Below, one piece after another: positions 43,302-51,340 of a stretch of DNA of 61,148 nucleotides (position 1 is its first letter; the number at the start of each line of letters is the position of its first letter). Source of the DNA: DASWUZ01 sp036401375 (GTDB taxonomy: Bacteria; Acidobacteriota; Terriglobia; Terriglobales; Acidobacteriaceae). The stretch covers positions 1-61,148 of the forward strand of contig DASWVB010000037.1 of NCBI GenBank assembly GCA_036401375.1. The letters run 5' to 3'. The translations under genes were made by a program, and so were the position numbers. Under the pieces are notes generated by a model. That model made no database searches. It had not been told where the DNA came from and saw only the letters and a program-made list of their open reading frames with translations.

Positions 43302-43868
43302 ATGTGGGGAGACGCGGAGCGGCCAGCGGTGATCAACGGTGTGCACGAAATTCACGCAGCTCTGCGACCTGGTGACGCGTGTTGGGCTGTGGGGCCCGGG
43401 AATGGCTCGGGGTATTCAGCGAGGCGCCCCGGAGCGAGCCTGCTGCTGGTGATCGCGCTGGCGGTTGCAGGTCTGGGACTCTCGGGATGCACGGTCTTCC
43501 CCGAGAAGAAGAATCCGTCGCTGCAGCAGACCACGAGCGCCGAGCAGACGGAGCGTATCTTTCGCGAGATGGTGCGCAAGCAGGATTGGATCAAGGTGCA
43601 GCCGCTGCTCGCGGCCAACCTGGTGTGGACGATGCCGGGCAGGAGCCTGACCCGGGAGCAGGTGATGGCTTACCTGCAGGGGCTGCCTCCTTCGGACTAC
43701 ACCATCACCGACGTGAGCGTGAAGCCCAACGGTCCGGACATGACGGTGATCTACACGCTGCAGACGCAGGCCGGGGGAACGGCGGGCAAGGTCGCGGTAG
43801 TGAGCGTGTGGCAGCAGGTCAAGGGCGGTTACATCATGACCGTTCACAACGAGCAGCCCCTGCCCTAA
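43302..43868 (+). CDS. Lipoprotein with NTF2/SnoaL-like domain
   Basis: The encoded protein has a lipobox LGLSGC after a hydrophobic segment LLLVIALAVAG, so it is an outer or inner membrane lipoprotein. The mature region, about 120 residues, has the cone-shaped NTF2/SnoaL pattern: a long helix (SAEQTERIFREMVRKQDWIKVQPLLA), VWTMPGRSLTREQVMAYL, and strands TITDVSVKPNGPDMTVIYTL, KVAVVSVWQQVKGGY. The start is uncertain. ATG at 43302 leaves a long N-terminus before the signal, and a downstream GTG at 43389 would fit a normal lipoprotein signal better. Function unknown. Confidence 0.65.
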   Translation: MWGDAERPAVINGVHEIHAALRPGDACWAVGPGNGSGYSARRPGASLLLVIALAVAGLGLSGCTVFPEKKNPSLQQTTSAEQTERIFREMVRKQDWIKVQPLLAANLVWTMPGRSLTREQVMAYLQGLPPSDYTITDVSVKPNGPDMTVIYTLQTQAGGTAGKVAVVSVWQQVKGGYIMTVHNEQPLP

Positions 43869-43870
43869 GT

Positions 43871-43925
43871 TGCTCAGGATGCGTGCTCAGGATGGCTTTG
43901 CTCGGGATGGCGTGCTCAGGAAGGC
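43871..43925. repeat. 10-14 bp imperfect tandem repeat before mutY
   Basis: GCTCAGGATG, GCTCAGGATGG, GCTCGGGATGG and GCTCAGGAAGG occur in a row with 3-4 base links. It lies between the lipoprotein stop and the mutY start. Confidence 0.75.
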
Positions 43926-43974
43926 GGGCCAGCGGGGCGCCTGCGAACCACACACAAAAGAGAAGACGCTCCGG

Positions 43975-45027
43975 ATGAAGGAGACTGCGCGGCTGAGGCC
44001 GCTTTCGCTCACCCGGTCTGCCGCACGGCAGGAGTTCCGCGCGCGGCTGCTGGCGTGGTTCGATGCGCACCGGCGCGATCTGCCGTGGCGGCGCACCCGC
44101 GATGCGTATGCGATCTGGGTCTCGGAGATCATGCTGCAGCAGACGCGGGTCGCGGCCGTCGTCGAGCGCTACGGCGAGTTTCTGCGGCGCTTTCCTACGC
44201 TTGCCGTGCTCGCCGGCGCTGACGAGGCGGAGGTCCTCGCGGCGTGGAGCGGGCTGGGCTACTACCGCCGGGCCCGCATGATGCTGCGTGCGGCGCGGGT
44301 GCTGGCCGATGCCGGCGCCAGTCAGATGCCCGGGACGGCGGCGGAGTTGAGGACGCTGCCGGGCATCGGGAGCTATACGTCCGCTGCCATTGCGAGTATC
44401 GCCTTTGGCGAGGCAGTGGCGGTGGTCGACGGCAATGTGGAGCGGGTGGCGATGCGGCTTTCGGGCTGGAGCGAGGAGAGTGGGGCCGGGCTGGCGAGTG
44501 CGATCGCTGCGCAGGCCGGTAGTCTGCTCGACCACGAGCGGCCAGGCGACTTCAACCAGGCAATGATGGAGCTGGGGGCGACCATCTGCCTGCCGCGCGG
44601 TCCACTCTGCCTTCGCTGTCCTGTCTTCGATTACTGCCTCACCCGCGGCGAGCACCTCACTGCTCCGCGAGCCAGGATGCGATCTGAAGAGATCGCATAT
44701 GCGCTGCTGCAGAGGGGTGAAGGGGATGAGATCGAGGTGCTGCTGGAGCAGCGACCGGCCAGCGCGACGGTGATGACGGGGATGTGGGAGTTGCCGCTGC
44801 TGAATGAAAGGGCCGGGGCGGAGCGGATCGTGCTGACGCTGCGGCACTCCATCATGCGGGTGAACTACACGGCCGCGATCGCCGCCTTCGGTGAGGATGA
44901 GATGCCGCAGCCGGGCCCGGGAGCGGGCGATCGAAGATGGTTCCGTCTGCGGCAGCTCGCAGCCCTGCCGCTCACCGGGCTTGCTCGCAAGGCGCTCAGG
45001 GGGACGGGTCTGCTGGGGTCGGGCTGA
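43975..45027 (+). CDS. mutY: A/G-specific adenine DNA glycosylase
   Basis: MutY removes adenine mispaired with 8-oxoguanine. ATG at 43975 gives 350 residues. The catalytic Glu51 lies in SEIMLQQTRV. The helix-hairpin-helix TLPGIGSYTSAAIASIAF precedes the catalytic Asp152 in VVDGNVERV. The iron-sulfur ligands are Cys205, Cys212, Cys215 and Cys221. The C-terminal Nudix-like domain that reads 8-oxoG opposite the adenine follows (EVLLEQRPASATVMTGMWELP). Longer upstream starts would cross a tandem repeat and are unlikely. There are no obvious operon partners. Confidence 0.96.
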   Translation: MKETARLRPLSLTRSAARQEFRARLLAWFDAHRRDLPWRRTRDAYAIWVSEIMLQQTRVAAVVERYGEFLRRFPTLAVLAGADEAEVLAAWSGLGYYRRARMMLRAARVLADAGASQMPGTAAELRTLPGIGSYTSAAIASIAFGEAVAVVDGNVERVAMRLSGWSEESGAGLASAIAAQAGSLLDHERPGDFNQAMMELGATICLPRGPLCLRCPVFDYCLTRGEHLTAPRARMRSEEIAYALLQRGEGDEIEVLLEQRPASATVMTGMWELPLLNERAGAERIVLTLRHSIMRVNYTAAIAAFGEDEMPQPGPGAGDRRWFRLRQLAALPLTGLARKALRGTGLLGSG

Positions 45028-45135
45028 TCGGGTTTCTGATCGAGTCCGGGAGGCGCGTGGTGGGGGGCGTGCTCGGCGCTCTGGGGACGGCGTCCCTGGT
45101 CGTGTTTTGTGGAGGAGTTGATCGGCCGGTCTACT

Positions 45136-45177
45136 GGCGTCGTCGGCTACGGCGTTGTCGGCTACGGCGTCGTTGAG
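45136..45177. repeat. 15-bp tandem repeat before the TIR gene
   Basis: GGCGTCGTCGGCTAC, GGCGTTGTCGGCTAC and the partial GGCGTCGTTGAG are adjacent (45136-45177). The block lies about 65 bases upstream of the TIR gene start. Confidence 0.85.
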
Positions 45178-45242
45178 AGAGTCCCCGGCGGGCGCTTCGT
45201 TTCCGGGTTGCTGCACCGGTTTGCAGTACAATTGCGCGCAAC

Positions 45243-46343
45243 GTGGCCAGGCAAAAGAAGACCAAGGTATTCGTGTCCTACAGTCGGCACGATGAGGCGC
45301 TGGTGAAGCCGCTTGCCGGGCTGCTCGGGGTAGCGGCGGACGATGCGGTGTTTCTCGATGTCTCTTCGCTGAAGCCCGGGGACTTGTGGGACGAGAAGAT
45401 CATGGGCGCGGTGAAAGAAGCCTCCGTATTTGTGCTCTGCTGGTGCTGCGAGAGCGAGCACTCCACCTTTGTGGCAAAGGAGATCAGCGCGGCCCTCGCC
45501 GAGGGCAAGAAGAAGCTGGTCCCGGTGCTGTTCTGTTCAACGCCGCTGCCGCCGACCATGGCCGACCGGCAGTGGATCGATCTCCGCGGGCAGGTGGTGC
45601 ATCAGTGTCCGGTCGCGCATGTTCCGAAGCCGACGCATGCTCCCGAACCCGCGCCCGCTCCCAAACTGAAGAAGAGGGTGCAGGAACCCAGCTTCCAGAC
45701 GTCAGAGAGGGAGCCTTCGGCTGCTGTGGATGGAAGGCCTCCGGCGCCGGTCCCCGGAAGCTGGGCAGATGAAGCGGAATTGAGTGAGACGCAGGCGCAG
45801 AGTTCGAGGGAGTATGGCTCGGCGCCTGCTTTCTTTCCAGCGCCCGCGCGATTCCCTAGTCCCTCTTCAGCCCCGCCGATGGCGGCCAGCGGCGGGCCCA
45901 GGTGGAAGCCCAAGGTGATGGTGGCGGGGTGCCTTGTAGCTGCGGCGGTGATCTTTGGCGCGCTGCAGTATCACAGGCATGCGGCACCGGCGCCGGGGGA
46001 GAGCACGAGCTCCAGCACTGCTCCGGATGCCCAGGCGCCGCCGAGCACCGGCACTTCTTCGGAGGACCAGAACGAGGGGCCGCCGGGCGCCGCCGCACCG
46101 GATACGAACCAGGCCAACGCTGCCTCTTCCGGTGGGGTGAAGGTGCATCCGGGCGCGCTGTGGCCGCTCTTGCGTTCCCTGGTGTTTATCCTGGTGCGGG
46201 TTGTCATCCCGGTCGGGCTTCTTATCTATGTCATCATGCTCATCATGGGAAAGCTGCGCACAAGGCGGTCGCACGGCGGAGATCGTCAGGCAGAGGAGAT
46301 TGCCGCGAAGGCGAAATCCTACTTCGAGAATCTGAAGACCTAG
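45243..46343 (+). CDS. TIR-domain membrane protein
   Basis: This is a 366-residue protein. The TIR domain covers about residues 8-125: KVFVSYSRHDEAL, VFLDVSSLKPGDLW, SVFVLCWCCESEHSTFVAKEISAAL, VPVLF. Glu80 in FVAKE lies at the position of the catalytic Glu of NADase TIRs. A Pro/Ser-rich linker follows. A membrane helix is near 224-242 and another near 306-335, and the C-terminus is a short amphipathic helix. Bacterial TIR proteins act in anti-phage defence as NAD hydrolases or in other interactions. No partner sensor or SMODS-like gene is adjacent. GTG at 45243 is the only start that keeps the whole domain; the Shine-Dalgarno is poor. Confidence 0.8.
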   Translation: MARQKKTKVFVSYSRHDEALVKPLAGLLGVAADDAVFLDVSSLKPGDLWDEKIMGAVKEASVFVLCWCCESEHSTFVAKEISAALAEGKKKLVPVLFCSTPLPPTMADRQWIDLRGQVVHQCPVAHVPKPTHAPEPAPAPKLKKRVQEPSFQTSEREPSAAVDGRPPAPVPGSWADEAELSETQAQSSREYGSAPAFFPAPARFPSPSSAPPMAASGGPRWKPKVMVAGCLVAAAVIFGALQYHRHAAPAPGESTSSSTAPDAQAPPSTGTSSEDQNEGPPGAAAPDTNQANAASSGGVKVHPGALWPLLRSLVFILVRVVIPVGLLIYVIMLIMGKLRTRRSHGGDRQAEEIAAKAKSYFENLKT

Positions 46344-46449
46344 CCTGTTCTTAGAGTCTTTGAAACCGTGCGGGTCGAGCGCGCACCTGTTCATCTCACC
46401 GTCGTGAGATCCCCGATCAGAATTGAAGGACCAGCGCCCAGGAGTAACA

Positions 46450-48138
46450 GTGAAAAGCTTCCTTGCCATCGCGGTGTTGTCCAGCAGTGTGCTGTCTTCG
46501 TTGGCGCTGCACGCCGAGAGCGCGGCGCTGCCGCCGCTGCCGGGAGTGCCGGAGGAGGCGCGGGCCGCTGCTGCCGGGATCGACCCCGAGAAGATCCGCG
46601 CGCATGTACGCTTTCTCTCGCATGACCTGCTCGAGGGTCGCGGCCCGGGCAAGCGCGGCGGTGAGATTGCGGCTGAGTACATTGCGACCCAGTTCGCTCT
46701 TGCAGGTCTGAAGCCGGCCGGGGACAACGGCAGCTACTTCCAGCGGGTTCCGCTCTACGCCGTGCATACGATCGAAGACCGGACCAGCTTCGAGCTGGCG
46801 CCCGCCAGCGGCCCAGCCATCCCCCTGAAATACGGTGTCGACTACGTGACGAAGGACCAGACCGGCACGGAGTCGGCGGACATCGATGCTCCGATCGTCT
46901 TCGCCGGCTATGGCATCGATGCGCCGGAGTACCAGTGGAACGACTTCGAGGGCGTCGACGTGCGGGGCAAGGTGCTTCTGGTGATCGTGAGCGAGCCGCC
47001 GTCTGACGATGAGAAATTTTTCAAAGGCAAGGCGCTGACCTATTACGGCCGGTGGACCTACAAGTACGAAGAGGCGGCTCGGCGCGGAGCGGTGGGAGTT
47101 CTGATCATCCACCGGACGGACCTGGCGAGCTATGGCTGGGAGGTGGTGCAGAACTCGCAGGCGGTCGAGAAGTCATATCTGAAGGGCGACCCCGCGGCTA
47201 CGCTCAAGGCGGCCAGCTGGATCCAGCTCGACGTGGCGCGCAAGTTGTTTGCTGCCGATGGGGCCTCAGGCGGTGTGGATATCGACAAGCTGATCGACGC
47301 TGCCGGCCGGCGGGGCTTCCACGCCCGCGAGCTGCGGGTGCGGCTTAAAGCGCACATCGCGAGCACGGTGCGGCCCTACGAGTCCAACAACGTGATCGGC
47401 ATGGTGGCCGGTCGCGGTGGAGCGACGCAGGCTGTCTTCTACACTGCGCATTATGACCATCTCGGCATCGACCCGAGCCTGAAGGGCGACCAGATCTATA
47501 ACGGCGCGGCGGACAACGCGACCGGCTGCGGCATTGTGCTCGAGATGGCGCGCGCCTATGCGCAATCCGCGGTTGCGCCGCCGCACAACGTCTACTTCGT
47601 CTCGGTGACGGCGGAGGAGCAGGGGCTGCTCGGCTCGCAGTTCCTGGGTATGCACCCGCCGCTGCTGGCCGGCCGGATCGCGCTCGATCTGAACTACGAC
47701 GACATCAATCCGATCGGCGTTCCCACCTCGGCGGTGCTGAACGGGGCCGAGCGCACGACCTTCTACCCGGTGGTCGAGGCGACGGCGCGGGCGCTTGGCT
47801 TCACCGTCGCACCCGATCCTTTCCCGAGCCATGGCAGCTACTACCGCTCTGACCATTTCAGCTTTGCGCGGGTGGGGGTGCCGGCGTTTTCGGTCGAACA
47901 GGGCACGCTCTTCGAGGGTCACGACGAGGAGTGGGGCAAGCAGCAGGCGGAGGACTTCAACACCAACCGCTACCATCACCCGTCGGACGAATACCGCCTG
48001 GAGATGGATTTCCGCGGTAACGCCAGAGTGGCGCAGCTTGGATTCCTGCTGGGGTGGCAGGCCTCGTCCCAGACGACTCCTATAGAGTGGCAGCCGGGGG
48101 ATGAGTTTGAGGCGGCCCGAAGGCGGAGCGCGAAGTAG
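46450..48138 (+). CDS. M28 family metallopeptidase with PA-type insertion
   Basis: This is a 562-residue exported peptidase. GTG 46450 is chosen because AGGAGT lies five bases upstream and a signal peptide begins there. The M28 core has the zinc ligands HYDH (334-337), GAADNATG (Asp355), and EEQGLLGS (Glu389/390), then SDHFSF with a His ligand and HHPSDEY near the end. A protease-associated-like insertion (about 145-290) lies between helix and first ligand. Such enzymes are aminopeptidases that release N-terminal residues in the periplasm or outside. No operon partner is obvious. Confidence 0.93.
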   Translation: MKSFLAIAVLSSSVLSSLALHAESAALPPLPGVPEEARAAAAGIDPEKIRAHVRFLSHDLLEGRGPGKRGGEIAAEYIATQFALAGLKPAGDNGSYFQRVPLYAVHTIEDRTSFELAPASGPAIPLKYGVDYVTKDQTGTESADIDAPIVFAGYGIDAPEYQWNDFEGVDVRGKVLLVIVSEPPSDDEKFFKGKALTYYGRWTYKYEEAARRGAVGVLIIHRTDLASYGWEVVQNSQAVEKSYLKGDPAATLKAASWIQLDVARKLFAADGASGGVDIDKLIDAAGRRGFHARELRVRLKAHIASTVRPYESNNVIGMVAGRGGATQAVFYTAHYDHLGIDPSLKGDQIYNGAADNATGCGIVLEMARAYAQSAVAPPHNVYFVSVTAEEQGLLGSQFLGMHPPLLAGRIALDLNYDDINPIGVPTSAVLNGAERTTFYPVVEATARALGFTVAPDPFPSHGSYYRSDHFSFARVGVPAFSVEQGTLFEGHDEEWGKQQAEDFNTNRYHHPSDEYRLEMDFRGNARVAQLGFLLGWQASSQTTPIEWQPGDEFEAARRRSAK

Positions 48139-48233
48139 CCGTTTCAGATGCTGCGGGGAGCGTTCTTGGTTTGGCGTAGTAGCTCTTCCGCTTTGAGACC
48201 TGCGCGGACCCAGGGCGCTGCGCCGGCCTCGAA

Positions 48234-48773
48234 TTACCAGATTGGCTGCTCCGGCTCTAGTGTTCCGTCCTCGCGCGCCGGCCCGGAGCGGTGCGGTTTC
48301 TGCGCGTAATCGGTCTGCTGTCCGGGACGTCCTGGAAGGTCGAGCCGCTCCTCCGGGGTAAATCCCCCTGGAGCTCCGGGCGGGCGTTCCAAGGCACGGC
48401 CCTCGACTCCTCCGGGGTCGGTGCCGGGGCTGGTGAGTCGCGGATCGCCAGCACTCTCCGGGGAGTCGCGGCGCAGTGGCGGATCGGCGGCGGTTCCCGC
48501 GATCGTCGCCAGGGTGCTGGCAAGGCTGGTGGCTGAGGCGTTCTCCTGAGTAGACCCGTAGCCTGGCGACCCGTACCCGGGCGATCGCGATGGGGGCGAT
48601 CCTGAGACGGGCGATCCTGAGGCAGGCGACCACGATCGGGGCGGGTTTGCGGCGTCGTGCGGCCCGGAAGAGGCTGGCGATCTAGCCACAATCCGGCACT
48701 TCAGCAGGCCTATCCCGGTTGCTGCCAGCAATCCTGCTCCGATGCCCTTCCAGAATGCGCTGCGCTCTCCCAT
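48234..48773 (-). CDS. Low-complexity membrane-anchored hypothetical protein
   Basis: The 179-residue frame starts with one hydrophobic segment (WKGIGAGLLAATGIGLLKC) and continues as a Ser/Pro/Gly/Arg-rich tail with repeated GSP motifs (SPASGSPVSGSPPSRSPGYGSP). The DNA in this part has repeated GCGATCCTGAGACGG-like units. AAGGGGA before the ATG is a good Shine-Dalgarno. No family was recognised. It may be a genuine surface or anchor protein; the compositional bias means the reading frame is not certain. Confidence 0.45.
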   Translation of the reverse strand: MGERSAFWKGIGAGLLAATGIGLLKCRIVARSPASSGPHDAANPPRSWSPASGSPVSGSPPSRSPGYGSPGYGSTQENASATSLASTLATIAGTAADPPLRRDSPESAGDPRLTSPGTDPGGVEGRALERPPGAPGGFTPEERLDLPGRPGQQTDYAQKPHRSGPAREDGTLEPEQPIW

Positions 48774-48896
48774 GCTTCCCCTTTTGACCTATCGATGCTG
48801 TTTGGATGACAAAGCGCGCTAGCTCGTCTGCCAGGGTCTGCCGGTAAGATGCTCGGTTGGCTAAATTCATGCTGCGAGTACCGCCCGCCCGTGTAC

Positions 48897-48915
48897 TATA
48901 TCCGTAGCGGATATA
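48897..48915 (+). promoter_or_regulatory. PadR-type operator
   Basis: The perfect palindrome TATATCCG-TAG-CGGATATA (48897-48915) sits directly before, and touches, the padR start codon. A TACTAT hexamer at 48894-48899 could serve as the -10, giving a very short leader. An operator at this place implies autorepression. Confidence 0.8.
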
Positions 48916-49313
48916 TGGAGCCTCTCACCCCAGCTGTCTTTGACATTCTGCTCGCGCTCGGCGACGGCGAACGCCACGGCTACGCCATCATGCGGGAAGT
49001 GCTGCAGTCGAGCGGGCGCCCGATGGGCCCCGGCACCCTCTACGGTTCGCTGAAGCGGATGCTCGAGGCGGGGCTGATCGAGGAATGCGGTGAGCGGGAG
49101 GACTCCGAGCTGAATGAGGAGCGCCGCCGGTACTATCGTCTGACCGCACAGGGGCGGCTTGCTGCAGTCGGCGAGGCAGAACGGCTTGAGGGCCTGGTAC
49201 GGACCGCGAGGTCCAAGGCGTTGATCGGCACGGGCCTGAGCGCGCTGCACGCGACCGGCTCCGGTTCTCTGCTGCATGCACCTTCGTATCACTATGGAGA
49301 AGCACCGAGATGA
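48915..49313 (+). CDS. PadR family transcriptional regulator
   Basis: This is a 132-residue winged-helix protein. Motifs: PAVFDILLALGDGERHGYAIMREV, GPGTLYGSLKRMLEAGLIEE, RRRYYRLTAQGRLAAVGEAERL. This is the short PadR-like class without the long C-terminal dimer domain. The ATG at 48915 lies at the edge of its own operator; a longer frame to 48849 reads through it. Its stop overlaps the start of the next gene as ATGA, so the two are translationally coupled. Confidence 0.92.
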   Translation: MEPLTPAVFDILLALGDGERHGYAIMREVLQSSGRPMGPGTLYGSLKRMLEAGLIEECGEREDSELNEERRRYYRLTAQGRLAAVGEAERLEGLVRTARSKALIGTGLSALHATGSGSLLHAPSYHYGEAPR

Positions 49314-49867
49314 CTACTTCCGAGCGGCTCTATCGCGCATTGCTGGCGATCTACCCACGGTCCTTCCTGCGGCACTACCGGCAGCCGATGGAGCAGGCCT
49401 TTCGCGACCAGCTGCGGCAGGCAAACGGCGCTCGCGGACACGCGTCCCAGGGCCTGGTGCGCCTATGGCTGCATACCATGTACGATGTCTGCCGCAGCGC
49501 CCTCACCGAACATCTTAGGGAGGGCAGGCTTGTGATTAACATAGCCGGCGGGCTGGCCTACCTCTTCGCAGCGGCCGCGATCATGCTGCTGGCGCGCTTC
49601 GAGCCTCACACCGATGACAGCGGCCTGGTGGTCGCGTTCCTCTTTGGAAGCACCTTTCTGCTCGGCTGCCTCAACCCCCGCCGCGTCTGGCTGTGGTCTG
49701 CCCTGGGCGGCTGCATACCCATCGCGGACAAGCTCTGGACGGACCCGCGATTTCCGGCGCACGGGCCAGGAGGCGCGCTGCTGGTTGGGTGTTTCGTGCT
49801 GGCGGTGGGAGCTGCCGGCAGCTGGTCCGCCTTTCTGCTCAGGAAGGCAATGCGGACGCTTGCCTGA
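49310..49867 (+). CDS. Membrane protein of the PadR-linked ADOP-like type, short form
   Basis: This is a 185-residue protein. The N-terminal 45 residues (SERLYRALLAIYPRSFLRHYRQPMEQAFRDQLRQ) match the start of acidobacterial orphan permeases (ADOP) that usually follow a PadR gene. Here the long MacB/FtsX-type permease domains are missing. Instead, the C-terminal half has three or four membrane helices (INIAGGLAYLFAAAAIMLL, LVVAFLFGSTFLLGCL, ALLVGCFVLAVGAAGSW). It looks like a reduced relative whose partner domain is elsewhere, or a separate family sharing the N-terminus. Confidence 0.6.
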   Translation: MTTSERLYRALLAIYPRSFLRHYRQPMEQAFRDQLRQANGARGHASQGLVRLWLHTMYDVCRSALTEHLREGRLVINIAGGLAYLFAAAAIMLLARFEPHTDDSGLVVAFLFGSTFLLGCLNPRRVWLWSALGGCIPIADKLWTDPRFPAHGPGGALLVGCFVLAVGAAGSWSAFLLRKAMRTLA

Positions 49868-49868
49868 G

Positions 49869-49889
49869 TTCGCCCTGTAACCGGGCGAA
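49869..49889 (+). terminator. Hairpin after the PadR unit
   Basis: TTCGCCC (49869-49875) pairs with GGGCGAA (49883-49889) around a 7-base loop, just after the stop codon. No T-run follows, so it may be a weak or factor-assisted terminator. Confidence 0.5.
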
Positions 49890-50112
49890 ATCGTCAGAAG
49901 CGCGGCAAACTCACCGGGCTGAACTGTGCCTGCCTGGTTCCCGCTCCGCAGTCCCTCGCCTTGTGGACGATTCGACGACGTAATTGTGCATTGTTATGCT
50001 CAAGTGGCACATCGAAGCAGGGGTACGGACCAGCCGCTCCAGTGAATGGGCGTTGGCTGGTGTCTATCCCGGAAGAAATCTAAAAGCACCAGAGAGACAC
50101 AAGAGGAGTTCT

Positions 50113-50541
50113 ATGGAACGCACAGCAAGCGCCGTCTGGAAGGGCGGACTGAAGGACGGCAATGGCATCATCTCTACTGCGAGCGGAGTGCTCAAGGACA
50201 CGCAATACTCTTTCAGCACGCGGTTTGAGAACGGGGCCGGGACCAATCCTGAGGAGTTGATCGCGGCGGCGCATGCGGGCTGCTTCACCATGGCGTTGAG
50301 CGGCCAGCTCGGGGCTGCCAGCCTTACCGCGGAGTCGCTCGAGACTACGGCAACGGTCAAACTGGAGAAGTCGGACGGCGGCTTCGCGATCACCGCAATC
50401 CACCTGGTCACCCGCGCCAGGGTGCCCGATGCGACGGAGGCCGCCTTTGAGACTGCGGCTCACAATGCGAAGGCGGGCTGCCCCATATCGAAGCTCTTTA
50501 AGGGGAATGCAGAGATCACTCTGGACGCGAAGCTGATCTGA
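50113..50541 (+). CDS. OsmC/Ohr family peroxiredoxin
   Basis: This is a 142-residue OsmC-like protein that reduces organic or other hydroperoxides with two cysteines. Cys57 in AHAGCFTMAL and Cys123 in AKAGCPISK are the reactive pair, in the OsmC rather than Ohr spacing. ATG at 50113 follows AAGAGGAG at 50101-50108 exactly; a longer frame back to 49984 has no support. No regulator of the OhrR type is adjacent. Cytoplasmic, stress-inducible in relatives. Confidence 0.93.
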   Translation: MERTASAVWKGGLKDGNGIISTASGVLKDTQYSFSTRFENGAGTNPEELIAAAHAGCFTMALSGQLGAASLTAESLETTATVKLEKSDGGFAITAIHLVTRARVPDATEAAFETAAHNAKAGCPISKLFKGNAEITLDAKLI

Positions 50542-50601
50542 CCAGCCTGCCCTGCGCGCGCGGCTAGGTCAGGCCAACGAAGTGCGGGTCCAGGACCGGG
50601 C

Positions 50602-50883
50602 TCAGGCTGCATTGCTCATGCTGTTGGCCTGGATGTAGCTGCGGAGCTCGCTGTTCAGGTCAACGGCCTGCTTTACGGCGGAGTCGAGCATCTCGATCCA
50701 CTGCCTGCCGCTCGGGTCAAGGTCCAGGGTGCCAACCAGGTAGCTGGTCTGGATGATGATCTCGAGGGCATTGCTGAGGTCGTGAGCGATGCGGCGAATC
50801 TCGAGGGACTGTTCGCTCGGGATGGCCGCGTTCCTCACGGGGCTGGAGCTCGCGCCGGTCGCTGTGTGCTTGAATTCGGTCAT
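50602..50883 (-). CDS. Stand-alone histidine-kinase DHp-like domain
   Basis: This is a 93-residue soluble protein. RRIAHDLSNALEIII (His34-Asp35) is the H-box of a histidine kinase dimerisation/phosphoacceptor domain. The next helix (RQWIEMLDSAVKQAVDLNSELRSY) completes a two-helix DHp. No HATPase domain follows and no receiver is nearby. It could be a histidine phosphotransfer-like protein or an inactive dimerisation partner. The first 20 residues are Ser/Ala-rich and disordered. Confidence 0.6.
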   Translation of the reverse strand: MTEFKHTATGASSSPVRNAAIPSEQSLEIRRIAHDLSNALEIIIQTSYLVGTLDLDPSGRQWIEMLDSAVKQAVDLNSELRSYIQANSMSNAA

Positions 50884-51095
50884 TCGCGCCTTCCTGTCTC
50901 TCTCCAGCCTCCGGCCGGTATGAACCTCTTCTACATCGGCAGGAGGTTTGAAACCTGGGGACTGAACTTAAAGAGATGCTGAATACTGGAGGGACGGCTT
51001 CACCTTTGCGGCAAGGGTAACGGGTTTGACATTGCGGCCCGGCTTTGTGACACTAACTTCTGCTGTGCCCGGCTTATGCGGGGCATGTGACGCGT

Positions 51096-51182
51096 GCCGA
51101 AGTGGCGGAATTGGCAGACGCGCGTGGTTCAGGTCCACGTACTCGCAAGGGTGTGGGGGTTCGAGTCCCTTCTTCGGCACCA
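51096..51182 (+). tRNA. tRNA-Leu (anticodon CAG)
   Basis: An 87-base cloverleaf with encoded CCA. The acceptor stem GCCGAAG (51096-51102) pairs with CTTCGGC (51172-51178). The anticodon stem CGTGG/CCACG closes the loop TTCAGGT, with CAG at 51130-51132. A long class II variable arm (ACTCGCAAGGGTGT region) and T-loop TTCGAGT are present. Confidence 0.96.
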
Positions 51183-51340
51183 TGCTTCTGCATCGCAGAG
51201 GCTGCTTCCCAGCCAACGCGCTGGCGGGTTGCAATCCGCAGAGCTGCTCTGTTTCAACGTCCACTCTAGATTAGTGAGCTAACTGCCCTCAAGGCGTCGA
51301 CTCGCAGACTCGTCGCTTGAGCGGAATTTGTTTGCGAGGC

